From NCBI RefSeq assembly GCF_913776855.1, contig NZ_CAJYQD010000014.1:62001-126000 (forward strand): DNA of 64,000 bases. Reading direction: 5' to 3'. The notes below the pieces were generated by a model, which was not told the origin of the DNA, searched no databases, and saw only the letters and a program-made list of their open reading frames with translations. Positions 48,702-58,006 of the stretch are shown here, one piece after another. A program made the translations under genes and the position numbers. The stretch is from an uncultured Sphingomonas sp. Its GTDB lineage: Bacteria; Pseudomonadota; Alphaproteobacteria; Sphingomonadales; Sphingomonadaceae. The first letter of the stretch is position 1. Each line of letters opens with the position of its first letter.

Positions 48702-49751
48702 ATGATCACTGCCCGCGAACGGCTGAACGCCGAAGCCGCCAAGCGCGTCCTCATCACCGATGGCGCGTTCGGCACCGAAATCCAGAATTGGAAACTGTCC
48801 GAGGCCGATTATGCCGGCACGCTGACCCTCGGCCACGACCAGAAGGGCAATAACGACATATTGGCGATCACCAAGCCGGAGGTGCCGGAGACGATCACCC
48901 GCGCCTATCTGGACGCCGGGTCGGACATCGTGTCGACCAACACGTTCAGCGCGAACCTGATAAGCCAGGCCGATTACGGCGCGGAAGCGCTGGTCGCCGA
49001 CATCAATATCCAGAGCGCGCAGATCGCCCGCCGGCTGGTCGACGATTATGCCGCGCGCGATGGGCGACCGCGGTTCGTGGCGGGCGCAATCGGGCCGACC
49101 AACAAGACGCTGTCGCTGTCGCCCGACGTCAACGATCCAGGCTATCGCGAGATAGACTTCGATTATCTGAAGGGTGTGTACCGCGAACAGATCGACGCGC
49201 TGGTGACGGGTGGCATCGACTTCGTTCTGATCGAGACGGTGTTCGACACGCTGAACGCGAAGGCCGGCGTTCTGGCGGCGATCGAAGCGGGGCAGGCGTT
49301 GGGCCGAGACCTGCCGATCATGTTGTCGATGACGCTGACCGACCTGTCGGGCCGCAACCTGTCGGGCCATACGGTCGAAGCGTTCTGGCACGCGATCCGC
49401 CATGCGAAGCCGGTGACGATCGGGCTGAACTGTTCGTTCGGCGCGGAACAGCTGCGCCCACATGTGAAGACGCTGAGCGATATCTGCGACACGCTGATCA
49501 TGGTCTATCCCAACGCCGGCCTGCCCAACGAACTGGGCGCCTATGACGAAGCACCTGCGACGACGGCGGCGCTGGTCGGCGACTGGGCCGATCATGGGCA
49601 GGTGAACGTCCTGGGCGGCTGCTGCGGATCGACCCCGGCGCATATCAAGGCGATGGCCGAGCGCGTGGCAGGCGTCGCCCCGCGCAAGGTGCCGGGCGTG
49701 CCGGTACAGACCCGCCTTGCGGGGCTGGAACCGTTTACGATGGCGGCTTGA
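48702..49751 (+). CDS. metH: Methionine synthase, homocysteine-binding subunit (split MetH, part 1)
   Basis: A 349-aa protein equal to the first domain of MetH. It binds homocysteine by zinc through Cys in GLNCSFG and the Cys pair in LGGCCGSTPAHI. ITDGAFGTEIQ is the N-terminal start. It ends cleanly. A 120-bp spacer with two hairpins separates it from the rest of MetH. Split MetH is normal in many alphaproteobacteria, so this is not a frameshift. Confidence 0.95.
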   Translation: MITARERLNAEAAKRVLITDGAFGTEIQNWKLSEADYAGTLTLGHDQKGNNDILAITKPEVPETITRAYLDAGSDIVSTNTFSANLISQADYGAEALVADINIQSAQIARRLVDDYAARDGRPRFVAGAIGPTNKTLSLSPDVNDPGYREIDFDYLKGVYREQIDALVTGGIDFVLIETVFDTLNAKAGVLAAIEAGQALGRDLPIMLSMTLTDLSGRNLSGHTVEAFWHAIRHAKPVTIGLNCSFGAEQLRPHVKTLSDICDTLIMVYPNAGLPNELGAYDEAPATTAALVGDWADHGQVNVLGGCCGSTPAHIKAMAERVAGVAPRKVPGVPVQTRLAGLEPFTMAA

Positions 49752-49760
49752 TCGCAGAAG

Positions 49761-49858
49761 CCCTCTCCCCTTCGGGGGAGAGGGTTGGGAGAGGGGCAGT
49801 CCGCCGCCCTCTCCGCAACGTCCCCTCTCCCCGACCCTCTCCCCTGAAGGGGAGAGGG
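49761..49858. repeat. Two GC-rich hairpins (REP-like) between the metH parts
   Basis: The first hairpin, 49761-49784, has a perfect 10-bp stem CCCTCTCCCC with a TTCG loop. The second, 49835-49858, has the same stem with TGAA. Further CTCTCC-type partial copies lie between them. This type of short repeat is common in proteobacterial intergenic regions and could protect or attenuate the transcript. Confidence 0.85.
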
Positions 49859-49871
49859 AGAGAAAGCTGAC

Positions 49872-52562
49872 ATGACCAACGCCTCGACCAATTTCGTCAA
49901 CATCGGCGAACGCACCAACGTGACTGGCTCCGCCCGCTTCAAGAAGCTGGTGATGGCGGGCGACTATGCCGCCGCGGTCGAAGTCGCGCTGCAGCAGGTC
50001 GAGAGCGGGGCGCAGGTCCTCGACGTCAACATGGACGAAGGGTTGCTCGACGCGCATCACGCGATGACGACCTTCCTGAAGCTGATCCAGGCCGAACCGG
50101 ACATCGCCCGCATCCCCGTGATGGTCGACAGTTCGAAGTGGGACGTGATCGAAGCCGGTCTGAAATGCGTGTCGGGCAAGCCGATCGTCAATTCGATCAG
50201 CATGAAGGAGGGCGAGGAACAGTTCCTCCACCACGCCCGCATCTGCATGAACTATGGCGCGGCGGTCGTCGTGATGGCGTTCGATGAGGTCGGGCAGGCC
50301 GACACCAAGGAACGCAAGGTCGAGATCTGCGAGCGCGCCTACAAGTTGCTGACCGGCATGGGCTTTCCGCCGGAGGACATCATCTTCGATCCCAATATCT
50401 TCGCGGTGGCGACTGGGATCGAGGAGCATAACAACTACGGCGTCGATTTCATCGAGGCGTGCCGCGAGATCAAGGCGCGCTGCCCGCACTGCCATATCTC
50501 GGGCGGGCTATCGAACCTGTCGTTCAGCTTTCGCGGGAACGAGCCGGTGCGCCGGGCAATGCATTCGATCTTTCTCTATCACGCCATTCCGGCAGGGATG
50601 GACATGGGGATCGTCAATGCCGGTCAGCTCGACGTGTACGACACGATCGATGCCGATCTGCGGACGGCGTGCGAGGACGTCATCCTCAACCGCGATTCCG
50701 AAGCGACCGAACGGCTGATCGCGCTGGCGGAGAAGTATAAGGGGACCGATGCGGTCGCCGAGAAGGCGGCGGCCGAATGGCGCTCGCTGCCGGTCGTCAA
50801 GCGGCTGGAATACGCGCTGGTCAAGGGCATCGACGCGCATGTCGTCGACGATACCGAGGAATGCCGCCAACAATTCGCACGGCCCATCGAGGTGATCGAA
50901 GGGCCGTTGATGGACGGTATGAACGTGGTCGGCGACCTGTTCGGGTCGGGCAAGATGTTTCTGCCGCAGGTGGTGAAGTCGGCGCGGGTGATGAAGAAGG
51001 CGGTGGCGCACCTGTTGCCCTTCATCGAAGCGGCCAAGGAGCCCGGCGCCAAGGGCAAGGGCAAGATCATCATGGCGACCGTGAAGGGCGACGTCCATGA
51101 TATCGGCAAGAACATCGTCGGCGTCGTCCTGCAGTGCAACGGTTTCGACGTGGTCGATCTGGGCGTGATGGTGCCGTGGACGAAAATCCTCGAAGCCGCG
51201 AACGAGAATGACGCCGACATGATCGGCTTGTCGGGCCTCATCACGCCGTCGCTGGACGAGATGGTGACTGTGGCCGAGGAGATGAAGCGGGCGGGCATGA
51301 CGATGCCGCTGCTGATCGGTGGCGCCACCACGTCGAAGGTGCATACCGCGCTGCGCATCTCGCCGGCCTATGACGGGCCGATCGTCCTTGTCCTCGACGC
51401 CAGCCGCGCGGTGGGCGTCGCGACCACGCTGGTGAGCGATACCGGGCGGGCTGCCTATGTCGAACAGGTTGCCGCGGATTACGAGGCGGTCCGGATCGCC
51501 CGTGCCGGCAAGGGGCAGAGCGACCTTTCGCCGATCGCCGAGGCACGGGACAACGGGTTCGTGATCGATTTCAACCAGAAGCCGGCTGCGCCCAACAAGC
51601 CGGGGCGGCATGTATTCGACGACTGGGACCTTGCCGATCTGCGCGACTATATCGACTGGACGCCGTTCTTCCGCGCATGGGAACTGGCGGGCAATTTCCC
51701 GGCGATCCTGACCGATGAGGTCGTCGGCGAGAGTGCCACGTCGCTCTATGCCGATGCGCAGGCGATGCTGGACCGGATCATCGCCGAGAAGTGGCTGACC
51801 GCGCGGGGCGTCGCGGCGCTGTGGCATTGCCGGCGCGACGGGGACGAAGTGATCGTCGACGTACCCGCCGAGCAACTGGAACCGGCGATGGAGGCGGGGC
51901 GGGTGTCACCGCTCTCGGGCGTGCCGCACGACTTTGCTACACCGATGCAGACGACCCACGCCACCCACGCGATCCGGATGCCGTTCCTGCGCCAGCAGGT
52001 GAAGAAGCGCGAAGGCCGGGCCAATATGTGCCTTGCCGACTTCATCGATCCGGCGGGCGACTGGATGGGTGGCTTCGCGGTCGGCATCCACGGCATCGAC
52101 CCGCATATCGCACGATTCAAGGCGGATAACGACGACTATCAGGACATTCTGCTGAAGGCGCTGGCCGACCGTCTGGCCGAGGCCTTTGCCGAGCGGCTGC
52201 ACCATCATGTGCGGACCGAGTTGTGGGGCTATGCGCCGGATGAACAGCTGACCAACGAGGCGATCATCCGCGAGCAGTATCGCGGTATCCGCCCGGCTCC
52301 CGGCTATCCGGCGTGCCCGGACCATAGCCAGAAACCGATCCTGTTCGACATGCTGGGTGCCGCGCAAGCCACCGGTATCACACTGACCGACAGCTTCGCG
52401 ATGCTGCCGACGGCGGCGGTGTCAGGTTTCTACTTCGGGCATCCCGACAGCGCCTATTTCGGAGTGGCGCGGATCGGTCGCGACCAGCTGGAGGACTATG
52501 CCACCCGGCGCGGCGTCAGCATTGAGCAGGCGGAGCGGTGGCTGCGGCCTAATCTCGACTAA
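49872..52562 (+). CDS. metH: Methionine synthase, folate/B12/activation subunit (split MetH, part 2)
   Basis: An 896-aa protein. The pterin-binding domain ([30 protein letters not shown]) takes residues 1-300. The B12 cap and B12-binding domains follow, with [10 protein letters not shown] carrying the cobalt-ligand His at about residue 413. The AdoMet activation domain ends the protein (residues about 560-896; [13 protein letters not shown]). It transfers methyl from methyl-THF via cobalamin to homocysteine bound by part 1. It overlaps the end of the opposite hydrolase gene. Confidence 0.96.
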   Translation: MTNASTNFVNIGERTNVTGSARFKKLVMAGDYAAAVEVALQQVESGAQVLDVNMDEGLLDAHHAMTTFLKLIQAEPDIARIPVMVDSSKWDVIEAGLKCVSGKPIVNSISMKEGEEQFLHHARICMNYGAAVVVMAFDEVGQADTKERKVEICERAYKLLTGMGFPPEDIIFDPNIFAVATGIEEHNNYGVDFIEACREIKARCPHCHISGGLSNLSFSFRGNEPVRRAMHSIFLYHAIPAGMDMGIVNAGQLDVYDTIDADLRTACEDVILNRDSEATERLIALAEKYKGTDAVAEKAAAEWRSLPVVKRLEYALVKGIDAHVVDDTEECRQQFARPIEVIEGPLMDGMNVVGDLFGSGKMFLPQVVKSARVMKKAVAHLLPFIEAAKEPGAKGKGKIIMATVKGDVHDIGKNIVGVVLQCNGFDVVDLGVMVPWTKILEAANENDADMIGLSGLITPSLDEMVTVAEEMKRAGMTMPLLIGGATTSKVHTALRISPAYDGPIVLVLDASRAVGVATTLVSDTGRAAYVEQVAADYEAVRIARAGKGQSDLSPIAEARDNGFVIDFNQKPAAPNKPGRHVFDDWDLADLRDYIDWTPFFRAWELAGNFPAILTDEVVGESATSLYADAQAMLDRIIAEKWLTARGVAALWHCRRDGDEVIVDVPAEQLEPAMEAGRVSPLSGVPHDFATPMQTTHATHAIRMPFLRQQVKKREGRANMCLADFIDPAGDWMGGFAVGIHGIDPHIARFKADNDDYQDILLKALADRLAEAFAERLHHHVRTELWGYAPDEQLTNEAIIREQYRGIRPAPGYPACPDHSQKPILFDMLGAAQATGITLTDSFAMLPTAAVSGFYFGHPDSAYFGVARIGRDQLEDYATRRGVSIEQAERWLRPNLD

Positions 52563-53310
52563 GGGCATCCAGCAGGTGGTCGCGTAGCCAGTCCGCGTCG
52601 CCGGGACCAGCGAAGCTGTGACTGTCGCTGTCGCGGCGATGCAGGGACGCGGGCTGGCGACGGTCCCATGCGTTGAGGAAGGCGATCGCGGTGTGGTCGC
52701 CGGTCGCCAGCAGGATGTCGGCGGGCGCCGTAGTGGCGAAGGATCGGACCAGTGCGTTCCGGGCCGGGCGGGGCTTGGCCAGGGCCGCCAATCCTTGCGC
52801 CAGGCGGCGGAGGTTGACGCCGCCCGTCAGCAATCGCCGCCATTCGGCCGGCGACGTCAGCCGCGCGGCATAGGTCGCGCGGATCGCCGCCGGAGGAGGC
52901 AGGTCGCCCGAGGGCTCGACAACCCAGGGGTTGGCGAGAACCAACCGATCGATACCGGCATCGCGGTGGAACAATGCGAGCGCGGTCGCCGCGTCGCAAT
53001 TGCCGAACGCCACGATCCGCGTGACGCCGGTGTGTTTGCGCAAAGCGGCGGCGGCGGCGGCGATGTCGGGCGCGCTGGAGCGGAAACCTTTGTTCCGACC
53101 GGTCGAATCGCCGATGCCGCGCCGATCGAAGCGCAGGACCGGACAGCCGGCACCCGCGATGGCGGCGGCAAGCAGCGCCATGCCGCGATGCGGGCCGATG
53201 CGCAGTTCGTTGCCGCCCGACACGATCAGCAGTCCGGTCGTGCCGGGCGCGCCGTCCAGCGTGCCGGCCAGCGTTTCGCCGAGGCAAGGGAAGGTTACCA
53301 GCCGACGCAC
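52549..53310 (-). CDS. Exosortase A system-associated hydrolase 1
   Basis: A 253-aa alpha/beta hydrolase of the TIGR03100 type found only in XrtA loci ([28 protein letters not shown]). The nucleophile elbow reads FGNCDAATA, with Cys instead of Ser, as in this family. His in SDSHSFAG is the likely base. The substrate is unknown. It starts at GTG 53310, overlapping hydrolase 2 by 16 bp, and converges with metH. Confidence 0.9.
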   Translation of the reverse strand: MRRLVTFPCLGETLAGTLDGAPGTTGLLIVSGGNELRIGPHRGMALLAAAIAGAGCPVLRFDRRGIGDSTGRNKGFRSSAPDIAAAAAALRKHTGVTRIVAFGNCDAATALALFHRDAGIDRLVLANPWVVEPSGDLPPPAAIRATYAARLTSPAEWRRLLTGGVNLRRLAQGLAALAKPRPARNALVRSFATTAPADILLATGDHTAIAFLNAWDRRQPASLHRRDSDSHSFAGPGDADWLRDHLLDALSRD

Positions 53311-53963
53311 GCACGGCTCCAGGCGGCAAGATCGTCGGCAAGGTGTTCGGCAAGCATCGGGTCATCGCCCGGTTCGACCCGCCGCCACAAGGGCGCGGCG
53401 TCGATGCGAAGATCGGCGTCCTTGGGATCGGTGCCGAGGCGGACGACACGGCGGGGGTGGGTGTCGGCAGGATAGGCCGCGTCGAGTTCGTCCAACAGCT
53501 TGGGGGCGATCCGGTTGCCCGCGACTTCCACGGTCGTTGCGCTGCGGTCGATACCGGTCGGACGGGCGATGCGGGTCAGTTCGCGGACCAGCGCCGCGCC
53601 CGATTGCGGGCTGAGCTGCCAGCGACCGGCGAGGTCGGCATCGGTGTCGAACAACGCCCCGGCGCGGATCGACGCGCCGATCACCGGGCGGTCGGTTGTG
53701 GCCACCAGCGCGGTGACGGCAGCGCGCCAGTCGGCAAGGGTCGCAGCTTCGGTGGGCAGCGCGCTTTCCCCCTGTCCAGGCAGGTCGGGCAGGATCGATG
53801 CGACCCCGCGCACCGCGAGCGCGCGCAGCAGCCCGACTGCAAAGGTACGAGTGCGGTTCGCTTCCTCGAACGGGGGCAGCAACAGCAGCACGACCGGACC
53901 GGTATCGGGACCGAAGCGCCAGAGCGCCTCATGCCCGCCGGGCCAGTCGTAGCCGTCGATCAA
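53295..53963 (-). CDS. Exosortase A system-associated hydrolase 2
   Basis: A 222-aa alpha/beta-hydrolase-like protein (VVLLLLPPFEEANRTRTFAVGLLRALAVRGV, LPDLPGQGES), with GASIRAGALF at the elbow, matching TIGR03101. It is part of the leftward unit ACP-hydrolase 2-hydrolase 1. The TTG start overlaps the ACP stop. It is presumed to work with hydrolase 1 and the ACP on an unknown acyl intermediate. Confidence 0.85.
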   Translation of the reverse strand: MIDGYDWPGGHEALWRFGPDTGPVVLLLLPPFEEANRTRTFAVGLLRALAVRGVASILPDLPGQGESALPTEAATLADWRAAVTALVATTDRPVIGASIRAGALFDTDADLAGRWQLSPQSGAALVRELTRIARPTGIDRSATTVEVAGNRIAPKLLDELDAAYPADTHPRRVVRLGTDPKDADLRIDAAPLWRRVEPGDDPMLAEHLADDLAAWSRACVGW

Positions 53964-54232
53964 GCGGGAACCTTGGCGCGGGCGAAAGCGACCAGCGAGC
54001 CGAAGGTTTCGAGCGTGTCGCCGTCGATATCGTCATCCTCGATCAGGATGCCGAGCCGGTCCTCGATCTCGGTCAGGACCCCGGCGACCGCCATCGAATC
54101 GAGTTCGGGCAACGCACCGAACAACGGGGTGGCATCGTCGAACGCCGCCGCCCGTTCGTCCGACAGACCGAGGACGTCGCGCAACACCGCGCGGACCGTT
54201 TCGTCGATCGAACCCGTACCCGTCTGGATCAC
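53960..54232 (-). CDS. Acyl carrier protein, XrtA locus
   Basis: A 90-aa acyl carrier protein. Ser46 in PELDSMAVAGV is the phosphopantetheine site. The four-helix pattern and acidic helix 2 (LTEIEDRLGILIEDDDIDGDTLETFG) are normal. The GTG start diverges from the acyl-CoA ligase gene. It likely carries the acyl group made by that ligase. Confidence 0.92.
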   Translation of the reverse strand: MIQTGTGSIDETVRAVLRDVLGLSDERAAAFDDATPLFGALPELDSMAVAGVLTEIEDRLGILIEDDDIDGDTLETFGSLVAFARAKVPA

Positions 54233-54329
54233 CCGTACACTCCCCCTTTTGCCGGGACGGTTTAGGGTGTGTTCGGGGTGCTGCCAAGCGGGGTGTGATG
54301 GTGGGCAGGCACTGCTCGCGCCCGACAGC

Positions 54330-54412
54330 TATCCCCGCGCAGGCGGGCATCCAGGGTTTTCGAGCGCTGGCGTTGGCTTGTCTGGCTCTGGACACCCGCC
54401 TTCGCGAGGGTA
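54330..54412. repeat. Inverted-repeat element (REP-like) before the ligase gene
   Basis: Two 25-bp arms (54330-54354 and 54388-54412) are imperfect inverted copies (CCCGCGCAGGCGGG-type core and CCCGCCTTCGCGAGGG). They are separated by 33 bp. The element lies in the 267-bp spacer between the divergent ACP and ligase genes. It is a typical intergenic repeat of sphingomonads. Confidence 0.75.
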
Positions 54413-54499
54413 CGGTCAGGTCGATGTCGGGATGACCGGGTATCCGTTGGAGGGCGTCGCCCTCTGTATCTGGCCATTCATCGGCGCTAGGACGCGGCG

Positions 54500-56002
54500 A
54501 TGGATATACCACCGGCCCGGACGATCGATCATCTGCCTTCATCGGGTACGCCGGATGCCCCGGCGCTGATCGACCGCGACGGTACGATGACCTTTGCCGA
54601 GGTCGAAGCGGCGGTCGCGCGGATGGCAGGCGGATTGCGCGCGATGGACCTCGAATCCGGTGCGCGGGTGGCGACCTGGCTGCCGAAGACGCGGACCGCG
54701 TGCCTGATGCCGCTGGCGGCAGCGCGGGCGGGGCTGGTGCATGTGCCGGTCAATCCGGCGCTGAAACGGGCGCAGGTCGCGCATATCCTGTCGGATAGCG
54801 GCGCGGCGGTGCTGGTGACGCAGGATGCGCGGGTTGCTGCGCTGGAGGCCGGCGATGTGCCGGCGGGGTGTCGGGTTTTGACCAAGGCGCCGGATGGTGA
54901 TCCAGTCGCAGCGTCCGAGCGCGACGCGGACGCACTGGCTGCCATCCTCTACACCTCCGGCTCCACCGGACGTCCCAAGGGCGTGATGCTGAGCCACGCC
55001 AATTTGTGGCTGGGGGCGGTGTCGGTGGCGCGCTATTTGAAGCTGATCCCCGCTGATCGGGTCCTGGCCGTGCTGCCGCTCAGCTTCGATTATGGACAGA
55101 ACCAGCTGTTCTCGACCTGGGCGGCGGGCGGGGCGGTGGCACCGCTCGATTACCTGACCGCGCGCGACGTGGTGAAGGCGGTGGAGCGGCTCGACGTGAC
55201 GACGCTGGCCGGGGTACCGCCGCTGTGGACGCAGCTGCTGGAAACGGATTGGCCGGCAGGGACGGCGGCGCGGTTAAAGCGACTGACCAACTCGGGCGGG
55301 GCGTTGACCCCGCGCATGGTGCGGGCATTGCGGGAACGCTTCGCGGATTCGGACCTCTATGCGATGTACGGGCTGACCGAGGCGTTTCGATCGACCTACC
55401 TCGATCCGGTGCTGATCGATGTGAACCCCGACGCGATCGGATCGGCGATCCCCTTTGCCGAAGTGGCGGTGGTGCGTGCCGATGGTAGCCCCGCCGATGC
55501 CGGGGAGGCGGGCGAGCTGGTCCATGCCGGGCCGCTGGTCGCGCAGGGCTATTGGCAGGATGCCGAGCGGACGGCGGCTCGGTTTCGGCCTGCGCCCGTA
55601 TGGATGGACAGCGGCGGGATGGCGGTGTGGTCGGGCGACACGGTTGCGCGGGGCAGTGACGGATTGCTGCGGTTCGTCGGGCGCGATGACGAGATGATGA
55701 AGGTGGCGGGCAACCGGATCAGCCCGACCGAAGTGGAGGAAGCGGTGCTGGCGGGCGGCGAAGTGGCGGAGGCGGTCGCGGTCGGCCTGCCCGACGAACG
55801 GCAGGGCCAGGCGATCACGGTGGTCGCGCGGGCGTTGGTCGACGATGCCGAGGCGGCGGTGCGGGCGCGGCTGCGGCGGGAACTGCCAAGTTTCCAACAG
55901 CCGTCGCATTATGTCTGGGTTGATGGCCTGCCGCGCAATGCGAACGGCAAGCTGGACCGGGTGGCAGTGCGGGCGCTGGCGGTGCAGGCGGTGGGGGCAT
56001 GA
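54500..56002 (+). CDS. Acyl-CoA ligase (AMP-forming), exosortase A system-associated
   Basis: A 500-aa ANL-superfamily enzyme (TIGR03098 type). The P-loop is LYTSGSTGRPKGVMLSH (about residue 150). Other motifs are YGLTEAF, SGDTVARGSDGLLRFVGRDDEMMKVAGNRISPTEVEEAV and the C-terminal Lys in NANGKLDR. It activates a carboxylate, probably for the neighbouring ACP. It overlaps the decarboxylase gene by 4 bp. Confidence 0.94.
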   Translation: MDIPPARTIDHLPSSGTPDAPALIDRDGTMTFAEVEAAVARMAGGLRAMDLESGARVATWLPKTRTACLMPLAAARAGLVHVPVNPALKRAQVAHILSDSGAAVLVTQDARVAALEAGDVPAGCRVLTKAPDGDPVAASERDADALAAILYTSGSTGRPKGVMLSHANLWLGAVSVARYLKLIPADRVLAVLPLSFDYGQNQLFSTWAAGGAVAPLDYLTARDVVKAVERLDVTTLAGVPPLWTQLLETDWPAGTAARLKRLTNSGGALTPRMVRALRERFADSDLYAMYGLTEAFRSTYLDPVLIDVNPDAIGSAIPFAEVAVVRADGSPADAGEAGELVHAGPLVAQGYWQDAERTAARFRPAPVWMDSGGMAVWSGDTVARGSDGLLRFVGRDDEMMKVAGNRISPTEVEEAVLAGGEVAEAVAVGLPDERQGQAITVVARALVDDAEAAVRARLRRELPSFQQPSHYVWVDGLPRNANGKLDRVAVRALAVQAVGA

Positions 56003-57231
56003 AGCCGGTCGGTCCGATCCCGGCGGGCTTTGCTGGACAATCGCGATTGAGCGTCGGTGGCGTGGATTTTGCCGAATTGCTCGACCGGGCGGGCGATACG
56101 CCGGCGTTTCTGTATGACGGCGGGGCAATGGCGGCGCAGGTCGCGCGGCTGCGTGCGGCGCTGCCGGAGCAGGTCGGCGTGCATTACGCGATCAAGGCCA
56201 ATCCGCACGCGGCGGTGCTGGCGGCGATGGCGATACTGGTGGATGGGCTGGACGTGGCGTCGGGCGGCGAACTGGCCATGGCGCTGGCGGTAAAGCGGGC
56301 GGCGGCGATCAGCTTTGCCGGGCCGGGCAAGCGTGACGACGAACTGGAACAGGCGATTGCGGCCGGCGCGACGTTGCATGTCGAATCGGAGGGGGAGGCC
56401 GACCGGGCGCTGGCGATCGGCGGTCGGCTGGGTCTGCGCCCAAGGATCGCGGTACGGGTGAACCCCGATTTCGAACTGCGCGGGTCGGGGATGCGCATGG
56501 GCGGGCGGGCGTCGCCGTTCGGTGTCGATGCGGCGCGCGTGCCGGCGCTGGTCCGGCGACTGGTGGCGACCGGTGCGGATTGGCACGGCTTTCATATCTT
56601 TGCCGGATCGCAGACGCTTGACACCGCTGCGATCGTCGAGGCGCAGGCGGCGACGCTGGCGCTCGCGGAGCGATTGGCGGAGGAGGTCGGCACAGTACCG
56701 GCGTTCGTCAACTTGGGCGGCGGGTTCGGCATTCCCTATTTTGCCGGCGACACCCCGGTCGATGTCGAAGCCATCGGGAAGACGCTGGGCGAGGCGCTGG
56801 ACCGGCGGGGCACGGTGCTGGCCGATACCGGCTTTGCGGTCGAGCTGGGCCGGTGGCTGGTGGGTGAGGCGGGGGTGTATTGCACCCGCGTCGTCGATGT
56901 GAAGGAAAGCGGCGGCGAAACCTTTGTCGTGGTCGATGGCGGGCTGCATCATCAGCTGGCGGCGAGCGGCAATTTCGGGACGGTGGTGCGCCGCAACTAT
57001 CCGGTGGCCGTGGCCGAGCGGATGGATGCCGTGCCGGTGATGACCGCTTCGGTCGTCGGGTGCCTTTGCACGCCGCTCGACCGGTTGGCGGACCGGGTGG
57101 CGTTGCCCCCCGTCGAGGTCGGCGATACGATCGTACTGTTCCAGGCGGGGGCGTATGGCGCGACGGCCAGCCCGGCGGCTTTCCTCGGCCATCCGCCGGC
57201 GCGCGAGCTGCTTGTCCCATTGCGGGACTGA
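55999..57231 (+). CDS. PLP-dependent decarboxylase, exosortase A system-associated
   Basis: A 410-aa fold-III PLP decarboxylase like LysA (TIGR03099 type). The PLP Lys is in HYAIKANPH (about residue 65). FHIFAGSQ, NLGGGFGIPYF and VDGGLHHQLAASGNF complete the active site. The substrate in XrtA loci is unknown. It is coupled to the ligase. A 138-bp gap precedes the export genes. Confidence 0.94.
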   Translation: MKPVGPIPAGFAGQSRLSVGGVDFAELLDRAGDTPAFLYDGGAMAAQVARLRAALPEQVGVHYAIKANPHAAVLAAMAILVDGLDVASGGELAMALAVKRAAAISFAGPGKRDDELEQAIAAGATLHVESEGEADRALAIGGRLGLRPRIAVRVNPDFELRGSGMRMGGRASPFGVDAARVPALVRRLVATGADWHGFHIFAGSQTLDTAAIVEAQAATLALAERLAEEVGTVPAFVNLGGGFGIPYFAGDTPVDVEAIGKTLGEALDRRGTVLADTGFAVELGRWLVGEAGVYCTRVVDVKESGGETFVVVDGGLHHQLAASGNFGTVVRRNYPVAVAERMDAVPVMTASVVGCLCTPLDRLADRVALPPVEVGDTIVLFQAGAYGATASPAAFLGHPPARELLVPLRD

Positions 57232-57369
57232 TCGAACGGTACGCCTGACGGGGTGCGGGACGGCGGAATTGGGCTATACTCAACCCTATCTTTACCCCTT
57301 CGACAGCATAGCAGGGGCAGTCCTGCGCAGTCCCGATGCGGCTGCGCTCGTTCGGAACGAGGTAATGTA

Positions 57370-58005
57370 ATGCGTCGCTGGCATGGTTTGGGCACGGGTG
57401 TGGCATTGACGGCGTTGCTGGGCGGGTGCGCCGGGGGTGCGGCGCGGCCGGAATTGCCGCCCGCGCCGTTCGTGCAGGCGAAGGAAGCACCGGGCGAGGC
57501 CTATGTCATCGGGCCGCTCGACCAGCTGAGCATCTTCGTATGGCGCAATCCCGAACTGTCGACCAAGGTGCAGGTGCGTCCCGACGGGCGGATCACCACG
57601 CCGCTGATCAACGACATGCCCGCCACCGGCAAGACGCCGGCGATGCTGGCCGACGACCTGAAGCTGGCGCTGGGCGAATATGTGAAGGACCCGCTGGTTT
57701 CGGTGATCGTCGAGAATTTCTCCGGTACGTTCAGTCAGCAGGTGCGCGTGGTCGGGGCGACGGAGAAGCCTGCGTCGATCCCGTACCGGGCCAACATGAC
57801 GCTGCTCGACGCGATGATCGCGGTGGGGGGCCTCAACCAATACGCGTCGGGCAACCGCGCGCGGCTGGTGCGGTACGACCGGGCGACGGGCAAGCAGTCG
57901 GAATTTGGCTTGCGGATTTCCAGCCTGCTCAAGAATGGTGATGCCAGCGCGAATGTGAAGCTGCAGCCGGGCGACGTCATCATCATTCCAGAGAGTATGT
58001 TCTGA
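57370..58005 (+). CDS. XrtA-associated polysaccharide export lipoprotein (Wza-like)
   Basis: A 211-aa outer-membrane export protein. A lipobox LLGGC (Cys at about 20) leads into a poly_export domain (YVIGPLDQLSIFVWRNPELSTKVQVRPDGRITTPLI) and a SLBB repeat (VRVVGATEKPASIPYRANMTLLDAMIAVGGL). I use ATG 57370, which gives the signal peptide. It starts the export/polymerisation unit. Confidence 0.94.
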   Translation: MRRWHGLGTGVALTALLGGCAGGAARPELPPAPFVQAKEAPGEAYVIGPLDQLSIFVWRNPELSTKVQVRPDGRITTPLINDMPATGKTPAMLADDLKLALGEYVKDPLVSVIVENFSGTFSQQVRVVGATEKPASIPYRANMTLLDAMIAVGGLNQYASGNRARLVRYDRATGKQSEFGLRISSLLKNGDASANVKLQPGDVIIIPESMF

Positions 58006-58006
58006 C

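Noticed and set aside
49761..49858. CRISPR-like repeats
   Set aside because: Two palindromic hairpins with variable distance and no spacers or cas genes. REP-like elements explain them.
48627..50495. 622-residue minus-strand frame across both metH parts
   Set aside because: It runs antisense through two obvious enzyme genes and the repeat spacer, and has no domain.
48702..52562. metH broken by a frameshift
   Set aside because: Part 1 and part 2 have proper ends, starts and domain borders. Split MetH is usual in alphaproteobacteria.
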